Source of the DNA: Actinomycetes bacterium
Lineage (GTDB): Bacteria > Actinomycetota > Actinomycetes > Actinomycetales > Microbacteriaceae
Assembly (NCBI GenBank): GCA_023386365.1
Contig: JAEWJX010000042.1
Span: forward strand, 62,001 to 126,000
Direction: 5' to 3'
Length of the DNA stretch: 64,000 nt
Part shown: piece by piece, positions 54,579 through 63,265 of the stretch
How the letters are laid out: each line of letters begins with the position of its first letter
Numbering within the stretch: the first letter of the stretch is position 1
Made by a program: the position numbers and the translations under genes
The notes under the pieces: model-generated
What the model was told of the DNA's origin: nothing
What the model saw: the letters and a program-made list of their open reading frames with translations, nothing else
Databases searched by the model: none

Positions 54579-55862
54579 ATGACGGACGACGGAGTCCCCC
54601 TCGCACCCGGTCGGGCGCGTCAGTCGGCGATCTACCGCGCCGGCGCGACCGGTTCGCGTCCACGTATCCCCACCCGCTGGAGTGACCTGGTCGACGGCGC
54701 CGAACGCGCGATGTCCCCCGAGGCCTGGGCCTACATCGCGGGATCCGCGGGCCGCGAGTCGACGGCCGAAGCGAACTACGACGCCTTCGACTCGTGGCGG
54801 ATCGTGCCACGGATGCTGCGCGACGTGTCCTCGCGCGACCTCTCGGTGGAGCTGTTCGGCCGCCGCCATCCGTTCCCGCTCATCGTGTCTCCTGTCGGGG
54901 TGCTCGAACTCGTGGACCCGGACGGGGACGTCGCAATAGCCCGCGCAGCGGGCTCCCTCGGGATCACGAGCGTCATGTCCAGCCAGGCGTCGGTCCCCAT
55001 GGAGCGCATCGCCGCCGAAGCCGCGGGCCCACGTTGGTTCCAGCTCTACTGGTCGAGCGACGACGACCTGGTGGCCAGCTTCGTCTCGCGCGCCGAGGCG
55101 AACGGCGCCGAGGCGATCGTGGTGACCCTCGACACGGGGATGCTCGGCTGGCGACCCCGCGACCTGGACCGTGCCTTCCTCCCGTTCATCCAAGGGATGG
55201 GCATCGCCCAGTACACGAGCGATCCGGTGTTCCAGCGTCTCGTCGACGCGCGACTCGCGCAGCCGTCGTCGGGCCCACGGCCGCGCGTCACGCCTGCGGC
55301 TGCGCGCACGCTCGTCGAGATGACACGCCGGCACCCGGGCACCTTCCGGGAGAACCTGCGCAGCGGCCGCCCCCGCGCGGCCGTCGAGACGTTCCTCGAC
55401 GTGTTCTCCCGCCCGTCGCTGACCTGGGCCGATCTCCCGTTCCTGCGCGAGCGCACCCGACTGCCGATCCTGCTCAAGGGGATCCAGCACCCCGACGACG
55501 CCCGCCACGCGATCGATGCGGGCATCGACGGCATCGTCGTCTCCACGCACGCCGGGCGTCAGGTGGACGGCGCCGTCGGGTCACTCGACGCGCTCCCGGG
55601 TGTGGTCGACGCCGTCGCCGGGCGCGTGCCGGTAATCCTCGACTCGGGGGTACGCGGCGGCGCAGACGTCGTGCGTGCCCTCGCGCTCGGTGCGACCGCC
55701 GTCGGGGTGGGCCGCGCGTGGGTCTACGCGCTCGCCATCGCCGGCGAGGCCGGCGCTCGGGAGGCGCTCGACAATCTGATCGCCGAGACCGACCTGACGC
55801 TCGGTCTCGCGGGCTTCGACTCGGTCGCGGCACTCACCCCCGCCGCGCTCGTGCGCCTCTGA
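54579..55862 (+). CDS. FMN-dependent alpha-hydroxy-acid oxidase
   Basis: A 427-residue FMN TIM-barrel enzyme of the lactate 2-monooxygenase/glycolate oxidase family. It has the hydroxyacid signature STHAGRQVDGAVGSLDALPG (catalytic histidine and arginine, with A in place of the usual second G), PVILDSGVRGGADVVRALALGA for FMN phosphate, and LDTGMLGWRPRDL, typical of lactate monooxygenases. Oxidation of lactate or another 2-hydroxy acid is likely. AGGACGGA precedes the ATG at 54579. It appears cotranscribed with the sugar transporter, suggesting the acid arises in the same pathway. Confidence 0.88.
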   Translation: MTDDGVPLAPGRARQSAIYRAGATGSRPRIPTRWSDLVDGAERAMSPEAWAYIAGSAGRESTAEANYDAFDSWRIVPRMLRDVSSRDLSVELFGRRHPFPLIVSPVGVLELVDPDGDVAIARAAGSLGITSVMSSQASVPMERIAAEAAGPRWFQLYWSSDDDLVASFVSRAEANGAEAIVVTLDTGMLGWRPRDLDRAFLPFIQGMGIAQYTSDPVFQRLVDARLAQPSSGPRPRVTPAAARTLVEMTRRHPGTFRENLRSGRPRAAVETFLDVFSRPSLTWADLPFLRERTRLPILLKGIQHPDDARHAIDAGIDGIVVSTHAGRQVDGAVGSLDALPGVVDAVAGRVPVILDSGVRGGADVVRALALGATAVGVGRAWVYALAIAGEAGAREALDNLIAETDLTLGLAGFDSVAALTPAALVRL

Positions 55863-55865
55863 GCC

Positions 55866-56792
55866 TCAGCGACCGCCGGCGGCCATGACGCGCATCCGTT
55901 CGCGGGCAAGCGGAACCTCGGCGATCATCAGGTCGACGAACGCCGAGGCAGCCGAACTGCGGCGACGACCGCGCTTCGAAGCGAGAGCGGCTGCCCAGCG
56001 GGTCTCCGTCGTGTCCACCGCCAGGCGGACCAACTCCGGGGTGGCGCCGACCACGTAGTCCGGCACCAGCCCCACCCCCAAGCCCGCGGCGAGGCATCGC
56101 GCCATGGTCATCACGTCCGACACCTCGATCCGTACCTCCGGCCTGACACCCCAGCGGGCGAACTGCTCATCGAGGACGCCCCGAAGCGAGAAACCTCTGA
56201 GCATGGTGACGACGTCGGCGGACGCGAGCTCCTGCGGGCCGATCGAGTCCCGCGACGCGAGCGGATGATCCCGGGCGGCGGCGAACACGTAGTCGGATCC
56301 GACGAGCTCCTGGAACTCGATATCCGGGTGCGCGGGGAGCGGGAGCACCACCAGGCTCACATCGAGTGTCTCGTCGAGCAATCCGGCGATGAGGCCCGCG
56401 GCGCCGTTGGGGCTGGTGCGGGCGGACACCGAAGCCTCCTGATGGGTGTCGCGGAAGACGCGCAGCATGCGGGGCATGTCGAGGAAGTCGGGGGCTGCGA
56501 GCAATCCGAGCGACACGCTGCCGCGAACGGTCCCGCGGAACCCGGCGACCACGTCCCTCGCATCGTCGAGGGCAGCTACGGCGCGACGTGCGGCAGGAAC
56601 GAGACCTGCACCTTCCGCCGTGAGGGTGACCGATCGCGAGGTCCGCACGAAGAGCGGCGTCCCCAGTTCCTTCTCCAGCGCCTTGATCGAGGAGGACACC
56701 GCGGACTGTACGAGGTGGAGCCGTTCGGCGGCGCGCGTGAAGCTCCGCTCCTCCGCGACCGCCAGGAACTGCTCGAGCTGTCGGACTTCCAT
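55866..56792 (-). CDS. LysR-family transcriptional regulator
   Basis: A 308-residue regulator: an N-terminal winged helix (VRQLEQFLAVAEERSFTRAA, RLHLVQSAVSSSIKALEKE) and a two-lobed effector domain (GSVSLGLLAAPDFLDMPRML). It is divergent from the membrane-FAD oxidase gene, the usual arrangement for a LysR protein and its target. The ATG at 56792 has GATAGT ending 6 nt before it. The effector is unknown. It converges with the hydroxyacid oxidase gene, with 3 bp between stops. Confidence 0.93.
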   Translation of the reverse strand: MEVRQLEQFLAVAEERSFTRAAERLHLVQSAVSSSIKALEKELGTPLFVRTSRSVTLTAEGAGLVPAARRAVAALDDARDVVAGFRGTVRGSVSLGLLAAPDFLDMPRMLRVFRDTHQEASVSARTSPNGAAGLIAGLLDETLDVSLVVLPLPAHPDIEFQELVGSDYVFAAARDHPLASRDSIGPQELASADVVTMLRGFSLRGVLDEQFARWGVRPEVRIEVSDVMTMARCLAAGLGVGLVPDYVVGATPELVRLAVDTTETRWAAALASKRGRRRSSAASAFVDLMIAEVPLARERMRVMAAGGR

Positions 56793-56910
56793 GCACCAAC
56801 TATCGCATCCATTGATGGTTCCTATCTATTTCTATCGTTGGACTTGATTCATTCGGGCCGCCAGCCTGTTCCCACAACATCCCGACACTCCCCCGACGAA
56901 TGGATCACCC
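56793..56910. promoter_or_regulatory. Divergent promoter region of lysR and the FAD oxidase
   Basis: This 118-bp gap carries the lysR -10 (GATAGT, minus strand, 56799-56804) and a short inverted repeat CCATTGATGG (56807-56820 region), a candidate LysR operator. A+T content is higher than in the flanking genes. No ribosome-binding site other than weak purines precedes the ATG at 56911. Confidence 0.4.
56799..56804 (-). promoter_or_regulatory. -10 hexamer before the LysR gene
   Basis: On the minus strand GATAGT ends 6 nt before the ATG at 56792, the same leaderless spacing seen at many genes of this window. Confidence 0.45.
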
Positions 56911-59028
56911 ATGAACACGACCCCCCTCGCGGGCATCCGCCCCCGCGCGCACAGCATCCCCTCCGACCCCCTCCCGCGTCGGCGAAGTCCCGAGGTCTTG
57001 TACGGAGCCGCCGTGCTCATCGCATGCGCAGCCATGATTCCCGCCTTCGCAGCGCAGGCGTCGACGCCCGCGAGCATCGCCGCGCCGTTCCTGATCGCGC
57101 TGACCGCTTTCGTCACCGGTCGAATCGCCGACACGGGAGCGTCCCTGCGGCAGACCGCGATCGGCACACTCCTCCTCATCGCCGCCGTCACCGCGATCGC
57201 GCTCGGCCAAGACGTACCGGCGCTCCTCCTTGCCGCTCTGGGCGCAGGCGTCGCCGTCCCCGCCGCGTTCTCGCTCCTCTTCTCCCGGATCCGGCGCACC
57301 GGCCGAGCCACGCCGCGCTATCTGCTCCCCCTCCCCCCGCACATCTCCCGGGCGCGCCGTCAAGGGTTTCGCATCGCACGTGCCTCAGCGGTGACAGCGG
57401 GGGCCCTGTCGATCGTCGCGACCGGTCCGTCAACCGTCGGCATGGTGAGTGCCACCGTCGCGACGCTCGCGGCCCTCGTCGCGGTCGCGGCGACGTGGCG
57501 CCTCGCACGGCGCGGTCAGCCCGCTGAGACGGTTGGCACCCTGTTCGCGCTGGCGGCGACCGCGGCAGGATTCGTCGGGATCGTCTCGGTTGTGACACCC
57601 GCGCTCGCCCCGACCCACCTGGTCGGCGCGACGAGCACGGCGGCCGCACTCCTTCTCCTCGCGCTCACTGTCCCCGCGGCGCGACTCGCGCGTCCGGCAC
57701 GACTCGCGCGTCCGGGCACCCACGCCTACCGCGCAGCGGTCCGCGGCTACGACCCCAGCCGCACCCGCCGTCCCGCAGCAGCCGCCACCGCGCGATCTGT
57801 GGCGGACGTGCGCGCATTGATTCAACAGGCCCGCGATGCGTCGCTTCCCGTCCGCGTCCACTCGACCGGACATTCGGCCGGATCGGTCGACCCCGTCGAC
57901 GGTGCCGCGCTCATCCGGGTGCTGATCGACGAGCCGATCGACGTCGATCCTGTCGCCCGGACCGCACGCATCCCCGCGGGGACCCCGTGGTCCGACGTGC
58001 TCGAAGAAATCCTGCCGCACGGACTCGGCGCCCCGCACGGGTCGTCATCCCACGTCGGTGCGGTCGGCTACCTCCTTCGCGGTGGGCTGAGCTTCTACGG
58101 GCGAGCGCAGGGTGTCGCCGCCAACTCGATCACCGCGCTCGACATCGTGACCGCTGACGGCACCCGCCGGACGGTCCGCCTCTCGGACGACCCCGACCTG
58201 TTCTGGGCGGTTCGCGGCGGCGGAGGAGGCTTCGGGATCGTCACCGCGGTCACGGTCCGCCTGTTCCCGCTCACCCGGGTGGTCACCGGGATGGCTGCCT
58301 TCGAAGCCGCCGACGCGCTCCCCTTGCTCCGCCGCTGGACGGAATGGTCGCTGACGGCGCCGCGCGAGATCACCACATCCTTCCGGCTCGTGCGCATGCC
58401 CGGCGTACCCGGGATCCCACGAGACCTTCGGGGGCGCCAACTGGTCGTCGTCGATGGCGTCGCGCACCACGCGATGGCGGGCGACGACCCCGAGGCGGCC
58501 GCCGCCGGGCTGCTCACCGTCCTCCGCGAGGTCGCCGCGCCCGTGTTCGACAGCTGGCGTTCCACGACACCCGCAGAAGTGCCGGCCACGCACGTCGATC
58601 CACCGATTGGGGTGCGGCACGACTTCGACCACCTCCTGCTGCACGACCTGGACGACCGCGGCGTCGACGCATTCGTCACCGCGGCTCGGGGGTCCGGTTG
58701 CGCGAGCGTCGAGTTGCGCCAGCTCGGCGGCGCGCTCGCGGAGCCGCCGCGCCAGGGCGGTGCGGTCGCACACTACCCCGGGCGATTCGGGCTATTCGCC
58801 GTGGCCCTCTCCCCCGCAGGCCGCGACGACGACGCGCGAGGGCAGCTGGCCGACATCCGCCGGGCGCTCACGCCCTGGGCGTCGGAGCGGATCGTCCCCA
58901 CCTTCGCTCCGGACCGTTCCCGACCGCAGAAGCCGCTGAGCGACGCGGACGTTGCTCGTGCCCGAGCCATCCGCGAGCGAGTCGATCCTCTCGGGGTGTT
59001 CGCCGGCGAGGTGGCGGCGGGCGCCTGA
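56911..59028 (+). CDS. Fusion of a multi-span membrane domain with a FAD-linked oxidase
   Basis: A 705-residue two-domain protein. Residues about 28-265 hold roughly seven hydrophobic helices unlike known flavoproteins; residues about 275-700 are a berberine-bridge-type FAD oxidase with [12 protein letters not shown] (covalent-FAD histidine), [25 protein letters not shown], and [22 protein letters not shown]. The second covalent link found in some relatives (a cysteine) is absent: the loop reads GVAANSI. It may be a membrane-bound oxidase passing electrons to or through the membrane. It is divergent from its probable LysR regulator. Confidence 0.82.
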   Translation: MNTTPLAGIRPRAHSIPSDPLPRRRSPEVLYGAAVLIACAAMIPAFAAQASTPASIAAPFLIALTAFVTGRIADTGASLRQTAIGTLLLIAAVTAIALGQDVPALLLAALGAGVAVPAAFSLLFSRIRRTGRATPRYLLPLPPHISRARRQGFRIARASAVTAGALSIVATGPSTVGMVSATVATLAALVAVAATWRLARRGQPAETVGTLFALAATAAGFVGIVSVVTPALAPTHLVGATSTAAALLLLALTVPAARLARPARLARPGTHAYRAAVRGYDPSRTRRPAAAATARSVADVRALIQQARDASLPVRVHSTGHSAGSVDPVDGAALIRVLIDEPIDVDPVARTARIPAGTPWSDVLEEILPHGLGAPHGSSSHVGAVGYLLRGGLSFYGRAQGVAANSITALDIVTADGTRRTVRLSDDPDLFWAVRGGGGGFGIVTAVTVRLFPLTRVVTGMAAFEAADALPLLRRWTEWSLTAPREITTSFRLVRMPGVPGIPRDLRGRQLVVVDGVAHHAMAGDDPEAAAAGLLTVLREVAAPVFDSWRSTTPAEVPATHVDPPIGVRHDFDHLLLHDLDDRGVDAFVTAARGSGCASVELRQLGGALAEPPRQGGAVAHYPGRFGLFAVALSPAGRDDDARGQLADIRRALTPWASERIVPTFAPDRSRPQKPLSDADVARARAIRERVDPLGVFAGEVAAGA

Positions 59029-59030
59029 CC

Positions 59031-59076
59031 GATAGCCCGGGCGGGCGGCGCGAGCGCGCTGCCCGCCCGGGCTATC
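59031..59076 (+). terminator. Very strong hairpin between the oxidase gene and glpK
   Basis: A 16-bp perfect stem (GATAGCCCGGGCGGGC / GCCCGCCCGGGCTATC) continues as about five more pairs around a GAGC loop, starting 2 bp after the oxidase stop. It is a strong intrinsic terminator candidate, and its 3' arm overlaps the glpK -10 (TATCGT, 59073-59078). Confidence 0.75.
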
Positions 59077-59078
59077 GT
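59073..59078 (+). promoter_or_regulatory. -10 hexamer of glpK overlapping the terminator
   Basis: TATCGT lies partly in the 3' arm of the hairpin, about 33 nt upstream of the glpK ATG. It would give a short leader containing the GAGGAGAG ribosome-binding site. Confidence 0.4.
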
Positions 59079-59111
59079 GGCAACCGTCCCCCACCCCGAG
59101 GAGAGTTCCGG

Positions 59112-60611
59112 ATGCCGAAGTACGTGCTGTCGATCGACCAGGGCACCACGAGCACCCGCGCCGTGCTCGTCACGGCGGACGGGCGGATCGCCGCCACCGG
59201 GCAGCGCGAGCACACTCAGCACTTTCCGCAGGCAGGCTGGGTCGAGCACGACCCCGCCGAGATCTGGAAGAACACCCGCCTGGTGGTCGGCGAGGCCCTC
59301 TCCCGGGCGAACACCACCCGCCACGAAGTCGCCGCAGTCGGCATCACCAACCAGCGCGAGACGGCCATCGTCTGGGATCGTGCGTCCGGACAGCCGATCG
59401 CGCCGGCCATCGTCTGGCAGGACACCCGCACCCAGGAAACGATCGATGCGATCGCCGACGGCGACCCCGATCGGTTCCGCGAGCAGACGGGCCTTCCGCT
59501 CGCCACCTACTTCTCCGCCGCCAAGATCGCGTGGATCCTCGACAGCGTGCCGGGCGCTCGAGACCGTGCCGAACGCGGCGAGCTTCTCTTCGGCACGGCA
59601 GACACCTGGATCCTGTGGAACCTCACGGGTGGCCCGCACGGCGGCGTGCATGCGACCGACGTCACGAACGCCTCCCGCACCCAGCTGATGGATCTGCGCA
59701 CCCTCAACTGGGACCCTCAGCTACTGGACGCCTTCCGCGTCCCCGCCGCGATGCTCCCCGCGATCCGCAGCTCGTCCGAGGTCTACGGCGTCGCCGAGCA
59801 CTCGAGCCTGCTCCTCGAGACGCCGATCTCGGGCATCCTCGGTGACCAGCAGGCCGCCACCTTCGGACAGGCCGCATTCGACGCCGGTGAGTCGAAGAAC
59901 ACCTACGGCACCGGCAACTTCCTCATCGTCAGCACGGGCGAGGAGCTCGTCCGTTCGCGCAACGGGCTCCTGACAACCCTCGGGTATCAGCTGGGTGACG
60001 CGCCTGCGCACTACGCGCTCGAAGGCTCGATCGCCGTCACCGGCTCCCTCATCCAGTGGCTGCGCGACAACCTGGGGATCATCGGCGACGCATCCGAAGC
60101 CGAGACGCTCGCCTTGAGCGTGCCCGACACGGGAGGCGTCTACGTCGTGCCCGCGTTCTCGGGCCTGTTCGCCCCGTACTGGCGCCCCGATGCGCGGGGC
60201 ATCATCGCCGGCCTGACCCGGTTCACCAATCGAGCCCACATCGTCCGCGCGGCGCTGGAAGCGACCGCCTTCCAGACCCGCGAGGTGCTCGATGCCGCCG
60301 CCCAGGATCTCGGCCGCGATTTCGCCGAGCTGAAGGTGGACGGCGGCATGGTCAAGAACGACCTGCTCATGCAGTTCCAGGCCGACATCCTCGGCATCCC
60401 CGTCATCCGACCGGCCGTCACGGAGACGACCGCGGTCGGCGCCGCGTACGCCGCCGGCCTCGCGGTGGGCTTCTGGTCAGGGCTCGACGAACTGCGCGAG
60501 CGGTGGTCGGAGGACCGCCGATGGGAGCCGCAGATGCCTGCCGCCGAACGTGACGACCGGCTGTCCCATTGGAAGGACGCGGTCACCCGTACCTTCGACT
60601 GGGTTCGGTGA
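59112..60611 (+). CDS. glpK: Glycerol kinase
   Basis: A 499-residue FGGY-family kinase that phosphorylates glycerol to sn-glycerol 3-phosphate. It has [14 protein letters not shown] (phosphate 1), [20 protein letters not shown], the Walker-like [21 protein letters not shown] and the adenosine region [13 protein letters not shown]. Length equals typical GlpK. GAGGAGAG precedes the ATG at 59112; an in-frame extension upstream overlaps the oxidase gene. No glpF or glpD is adjacent; neighbours handle sugars and hydroxyacids. Confidence 0.96.
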   Translation: MPKYVLSIDQGTTSTRAVLVTADGRIAATGQREHTQHFPQAGWVEHDPAEIWKNTRLVVGEALSRANTTRHEVAAVGITNQRETAIVWDRASGQPIAPAIVWQDTRTQETIDAIADGDPDRFREQTGLPLATYFSAAKIAWILDSVPGARDRAERGELLFGTADTWILWNLTGGPHGGVHATDVTNASRTQLMDLRTLNWDPQLLDAFRVPAAMLPAIRSSSEVYGVAEHSSLLLETPISGILGDQQAATFGQAAFDAGESKNTYGTGNFLIVSTGEELVRSRNGLLTTLGYQLGDAPAHYALEGSIAVTGSLIQWLRDNLGIIGDASEAETLALSVPDTGGVYVVPAFSGLFAPYWRPDARGIIAGLTRFTNRAHIVRAALEATAFQTREVLDAAAQDLGRDFAELKVDGGMVKNDLLMQFQADILGIPVIRPAVTETTAVGAAYAAGLAVGFWSGLDELRERWSEDRRWEPQMPAAERDDRLSHWKDAVTRTFDWVR

Positions 60612-61664
60612 TCAGGATCGGGTCGCCTCGACCCACTCCTGCAGCTTCGTCGAGGCGGCGCCCGAGTCGATGACGGATGCCGCGAGGGCGATCTTCTCGC
60701 GGAAGCGTTCGCGGATGTCGATCTCCGCGCGCGTGTGATCCTGCGCGAGGTCCCACGAGACGAGCCCCGCCGCGGCGTTCAGCAGCACGATGTCGCGTAC
60801 GGGGCCGGACTCCCCCGCGAGCACCCGGCGCACGATGTCGGCGTTGTGCGCCGCATCGCCGCCCCGAAGCTGCTCGATCGTGGCGCGCGGCAGGCCGAGG
60901 TCGGCCGGGTCGAGGTCGTGCTCGGTGACCGAGCCACGCGAGACCTCCCAGACGTGACTGTGCCCGGTGGTCGACAGCTCGTCGAGCCCGTCGTCGCCAC
61001 GGAACACGAGCGCCGTCGCCCCACGCGTCTGGAACACGCCCACGACCAGGGGTACCTTCTCAAGACTGGCGACTCCCACCGCGGAGGCTTCCGGACGCGC
61101 CGGGTTGCAGAGCGGTCCGAGGAAGTTGAACACCGTCGGGATGCCGAGCTGGGCGCGCGTGGGACCCGCGTTCTTGAATCCGGGGTGGAAGAGCGACGCG
61201 AACACGAAGGTGATGCCGACGCGGTCGAGCACCTCGGCCACCCGCGTCGGCTCCAGCGCGAGATCGACGCCCAGCGCGGCCAGCACATCCGACGAGCCGG
61301 ACGAGGAACTCGCGGCACGGTTCCCGTGCTTGACGACCTTCGCGCCCGCGGCCGCTGCCACGATCGACGACATCGTCGAGACGTTCACCGTGCCGAAACG
61401 GTCGCCCCCGGTGCCGACGATGTCCAGCGCCATCGGATCGACATCCAGCGGCTGGGCGTTCGCGAGGATCGCGTCGCGGAAGCCGACGATCTCATCGACC
61501 GTCTCGCCCTTCGCCCGCAACGCCACCAGGAACGCGCCGAGTTGCGCCTCGGTCGCCTCGCCCGTCATCACCTGCTTCATCGCCCACTCGGCCTCGGAGA
61601 TCGACAGGTCACCCCCCGCCAACAACTCGGTGAGCACGGCGGGCCAGGTGAGTTCGGTGGGCAT
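60612..61664 (-). CDS. trpD: Anthranilate phosphoribosyltransferase
   Basis: A 350-residue enzyme of tryptophan synthesis that joins anthranilate to phosphoribosyl pyrophosphate. It has IVGTGGDRFGTVNVSTMSS (PRPP binding), KHGNRAASSSSGSSDVLAALG, and FLGPLCNPARPEA. The stop adjoins the glpK stop. TACGAT ends 7 nt before its ATG at 61664. It is divergent from ctaE; the trpD-ctaE-qcrCAB order is conserved across actinobacteria, including mycobacteria. No other trp gene is present. Confidence 0.95.
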   Translation of the reverse strand: MPTELTWPAVLTELLAGGDLSISEAEWAMKQVMTGEATEAQLGAFLVALRAKGETVDEIVGFRDAILANAQPLDVDPMALDIVGTGGDRFGTVNVSTMSSIVAAAAGAKVVKHGNRAASSSSGSSDVLAALGVDLALEPTRVAEVLDRVGITFVFASLFHPGFKNAGPTRAQLGIPTVFNFLGPLCNPARPEASAVGVASLEKVPLVVGVFQTRGATALVFRGDDGLDELSTTGHSHVWEVSRGSVTEHDLDPADLGLPRATIEQLRGGDAAHNADIVRRVLAGESGPVRDIVLLNAAAGLVSWDLAQDHTRAEIDIRERFREKIALAASVIDSGAASTKLQEWVEATRS

Positions 61665-61671
61665 GCGCACG

Positions 61672-61677
61672 ATCGTA
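61672..61677 (-). promoter_or_regulatory. -10 hexamer before trpD
   Basis: On the minus strand TACGAT ends 7 nt before the trpD ATG, consistent with a leaderless transcript. The divergent ctaE start has CATAAT at 61758-61763. Confidence 0.45.
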
Positions 61678-61769
61678 CCGACTCGCGGGGACGCGAAATC
61701 GATCACCAAAAGGTCACGACAGGCCAGCGCTGGTGATTCGCTGGGAGCGATATCGGCCATAATGGACAG

Positions 61770-62405
61770 GTGACCACTACCTCCGCCGTCAGCGCACCGA
61801 GCACCGCGGTCATCAACCGGCCGAACACCGTCTCCGTGGGCACGATCGTGTGGCTCGGATCCGAGGTGATGTTCTTCGCCGGGCTCTTCGCGGTGTATTT
61901 CACTCTCAAGTCGACCTCGCCCGGTCTCTGGGAAGAGCAGACGGCGAAGCTCAACGTCACCTATTCCCTGATCAACACGATCATCCTGGTGCTGTCGTCG
62001 TTCACCGCCCAGTTCGGTGTCTTCGCCGCGGAGCGCATGCAGCCGCGCCGCACCGGCGGCCTCTTCGCGTTCACGAAGTGGGGAATGGTCGAGTGGTTCT
62101 TCCTGAGCTTCGCGCTCGGCGCAGTGTTCGTCGTCGGTCAGATCTATGAGTACGGCATCCTCGTCTCCGAGCACGTCGGCCTCCAGTCCGACTCCTACGG
62201 CTCGGTCTTCTACTTCGCCACCGGCTTCCACGGTCTTCACGTGACCGGCGGTCTCATCGCCTTCCTGCTCGTGATCGGGCGCGTGTTCGCGGTGAAGAAC
62301 TTCACCCACAAGGAGGCGACGTCCGCGATCGTCGTCTCCTACTACTGGCACTTCGTCGACGTGGTCTGGATCGGCCTGTTCCTCGTCATCTACGTCCTCA
62401 AATAG
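61770..62405 (+). CDS. ctaE: Cytochrome c oxidase subunit III
   Basis: A 211-residue membrane subunit of the aa3 oxidase. It has five helices (the short actinobacterial form), with [32 protein letters not shown], the [18 protein letters not shown] loop and the last [18 protein letters not shown]. It supports proton pumping rather than binding metals. The GTG follows the CATAAT-type -10 by 6 nt. qcrC starts 23 bp later, so the subunit is made with the bc1 complex that forms a supercomplex with the oxidase. Confidence 0.96.
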   Translation: MTTTSAVSAPSTAVINRPNTVSVGTIVWLGSEVMFFAGLFAVYFTLKSTSPGLWEEQTAKLNVTYSLINTIILVLSSFTAQFGVFAAERMQPRRTGGLFAFTKWGMVEWFFLSFALGAVFVVGQIYEYGILVSEHVGLQSDSYGSVFYFATGFHGLHVTGGLIAFLLVIGRVFAVKNFTHKEATSAIVVSYYWHFVDVVWIGLFLVIYVLK

Positions 62406-62428
62406 GCAGATCGGATCACCTCAGAACC

Positions 62429-63232
62429 ATGAGTTCCGTTTCCACACCTCGTAACCGCCGGTCCGGCAGGCGTTCACCGCTGGCGTCCGCGGCCCTTCTG
62501 CTCATCGGACTGCTGGCGACCGGTGGCGCCTACGCCGCCGTCACCGCGACGACGAGCGCCGACGCCGCCAGCCAGGCTCACGTCGATGCACTCGCCGACG
62601 AGGGCGCGAAGCTCTTCGCGGCCAACTGCGCCAGCTGCCACGGCCTGCAGGCCGAAGGTACCGAAGACGGCCCCACGCTGATCGGCGTCGGCGCCGCCGC
62701 GGTCGACTTCCAGGTCGGAACCGGACGCATGCCGATGGCTGCCCAGGGACCGCAGGCCCCCATTAAGCCCGTCCAGTTCACCGAGGAGCAGATCCTCGCC
62801 CTCGCCACCTGGGTTGCGAGCCTCGGCCCCGGCCCCGCCATCCCGGACGAGCAGTACCTCCACGGTGACGACCTGCCGACCGGCGCTGAGCTGTTCCGCA
62901 TCAACTGCGCCATGTGCCACAACGTCGCCGGCGCCGGAGGCGCTCTCACCCAGGGCAAGTTCGCCCCGTCGCTCATGGGCGTCGAGGCGAAGCACATCTA
63001 CGAGGCCATGATCACCGGTCCGCAGAACATGCCGGTCTTCAACGACATGAACATCACGCCCGAAGACAAGGCGAACATCATCTCGTACCTCAAGTACGTC
63101 GAGGAGAGCGGTTCGCCCGGCGGACTCGACCTGGGCAACCTGGGTCCGGTGTCGGAAGGTCTGTTCGTCTGGATCTTCGCGCTCGGCGCGATCGTCGGAA
63201 TCACTGTCTGGCTGACGGCGAAGTCGAACTGA
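62429..63232 (+). CDS. qcrC: Cytochrome bc1 complex diheme cytochrome c subunit
   Basis: A 267-residue diheme cytochrome c. An N-terminal membrane anchor (residues about 19-38) and a C-terminal anchor enclose two CxxCH heme motifs: CASCH at residues 67-71 and CAMCH at 160-164. Methionine ligands are in RMPMAA and NMPVFND. It passes electrons to the aa3 oxidase CuA center. The ATG at 62429 has a weak ribosome-binding site. qcrA follows at once. Confidence 0.96.
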   Translation: MSSVSTPRNRRSGRRSPLASAALLLIGLLATGGAYAAVTATTSADAASQAHVDALADEGAKLFAANCASCHGLQAEGTEDGPTLIGVGAAAVDFQVGTGRMPMAAQGPQAPIKPVQFTEEQILALATWVASLGPGPAIPDEQYLHGDDLPTGAELFRINCAMCHNVAGAGGALTQGKFAPSLMGVEAKHIYEAMITGPQNMPVFNDMNITPEDKANIISYLKYVEESGSPGGLDLGNLGPVSEGLFVWIFALGAIVGITVWLTAKSN

Positions 63233-63265
63233 GTCGTGAGTACAGAAACACAGGAAGGGAACTCC

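Noticed and set aside
57682..57715. Tandem repeat of an 18-bp unit
   Set aside because: Only two copies, in frame, encoding repeated A-R-L-A-R-P at the end of the membrane domain; ordinary local duplication in a coding sequence and not a CRISPR or regulatory array.
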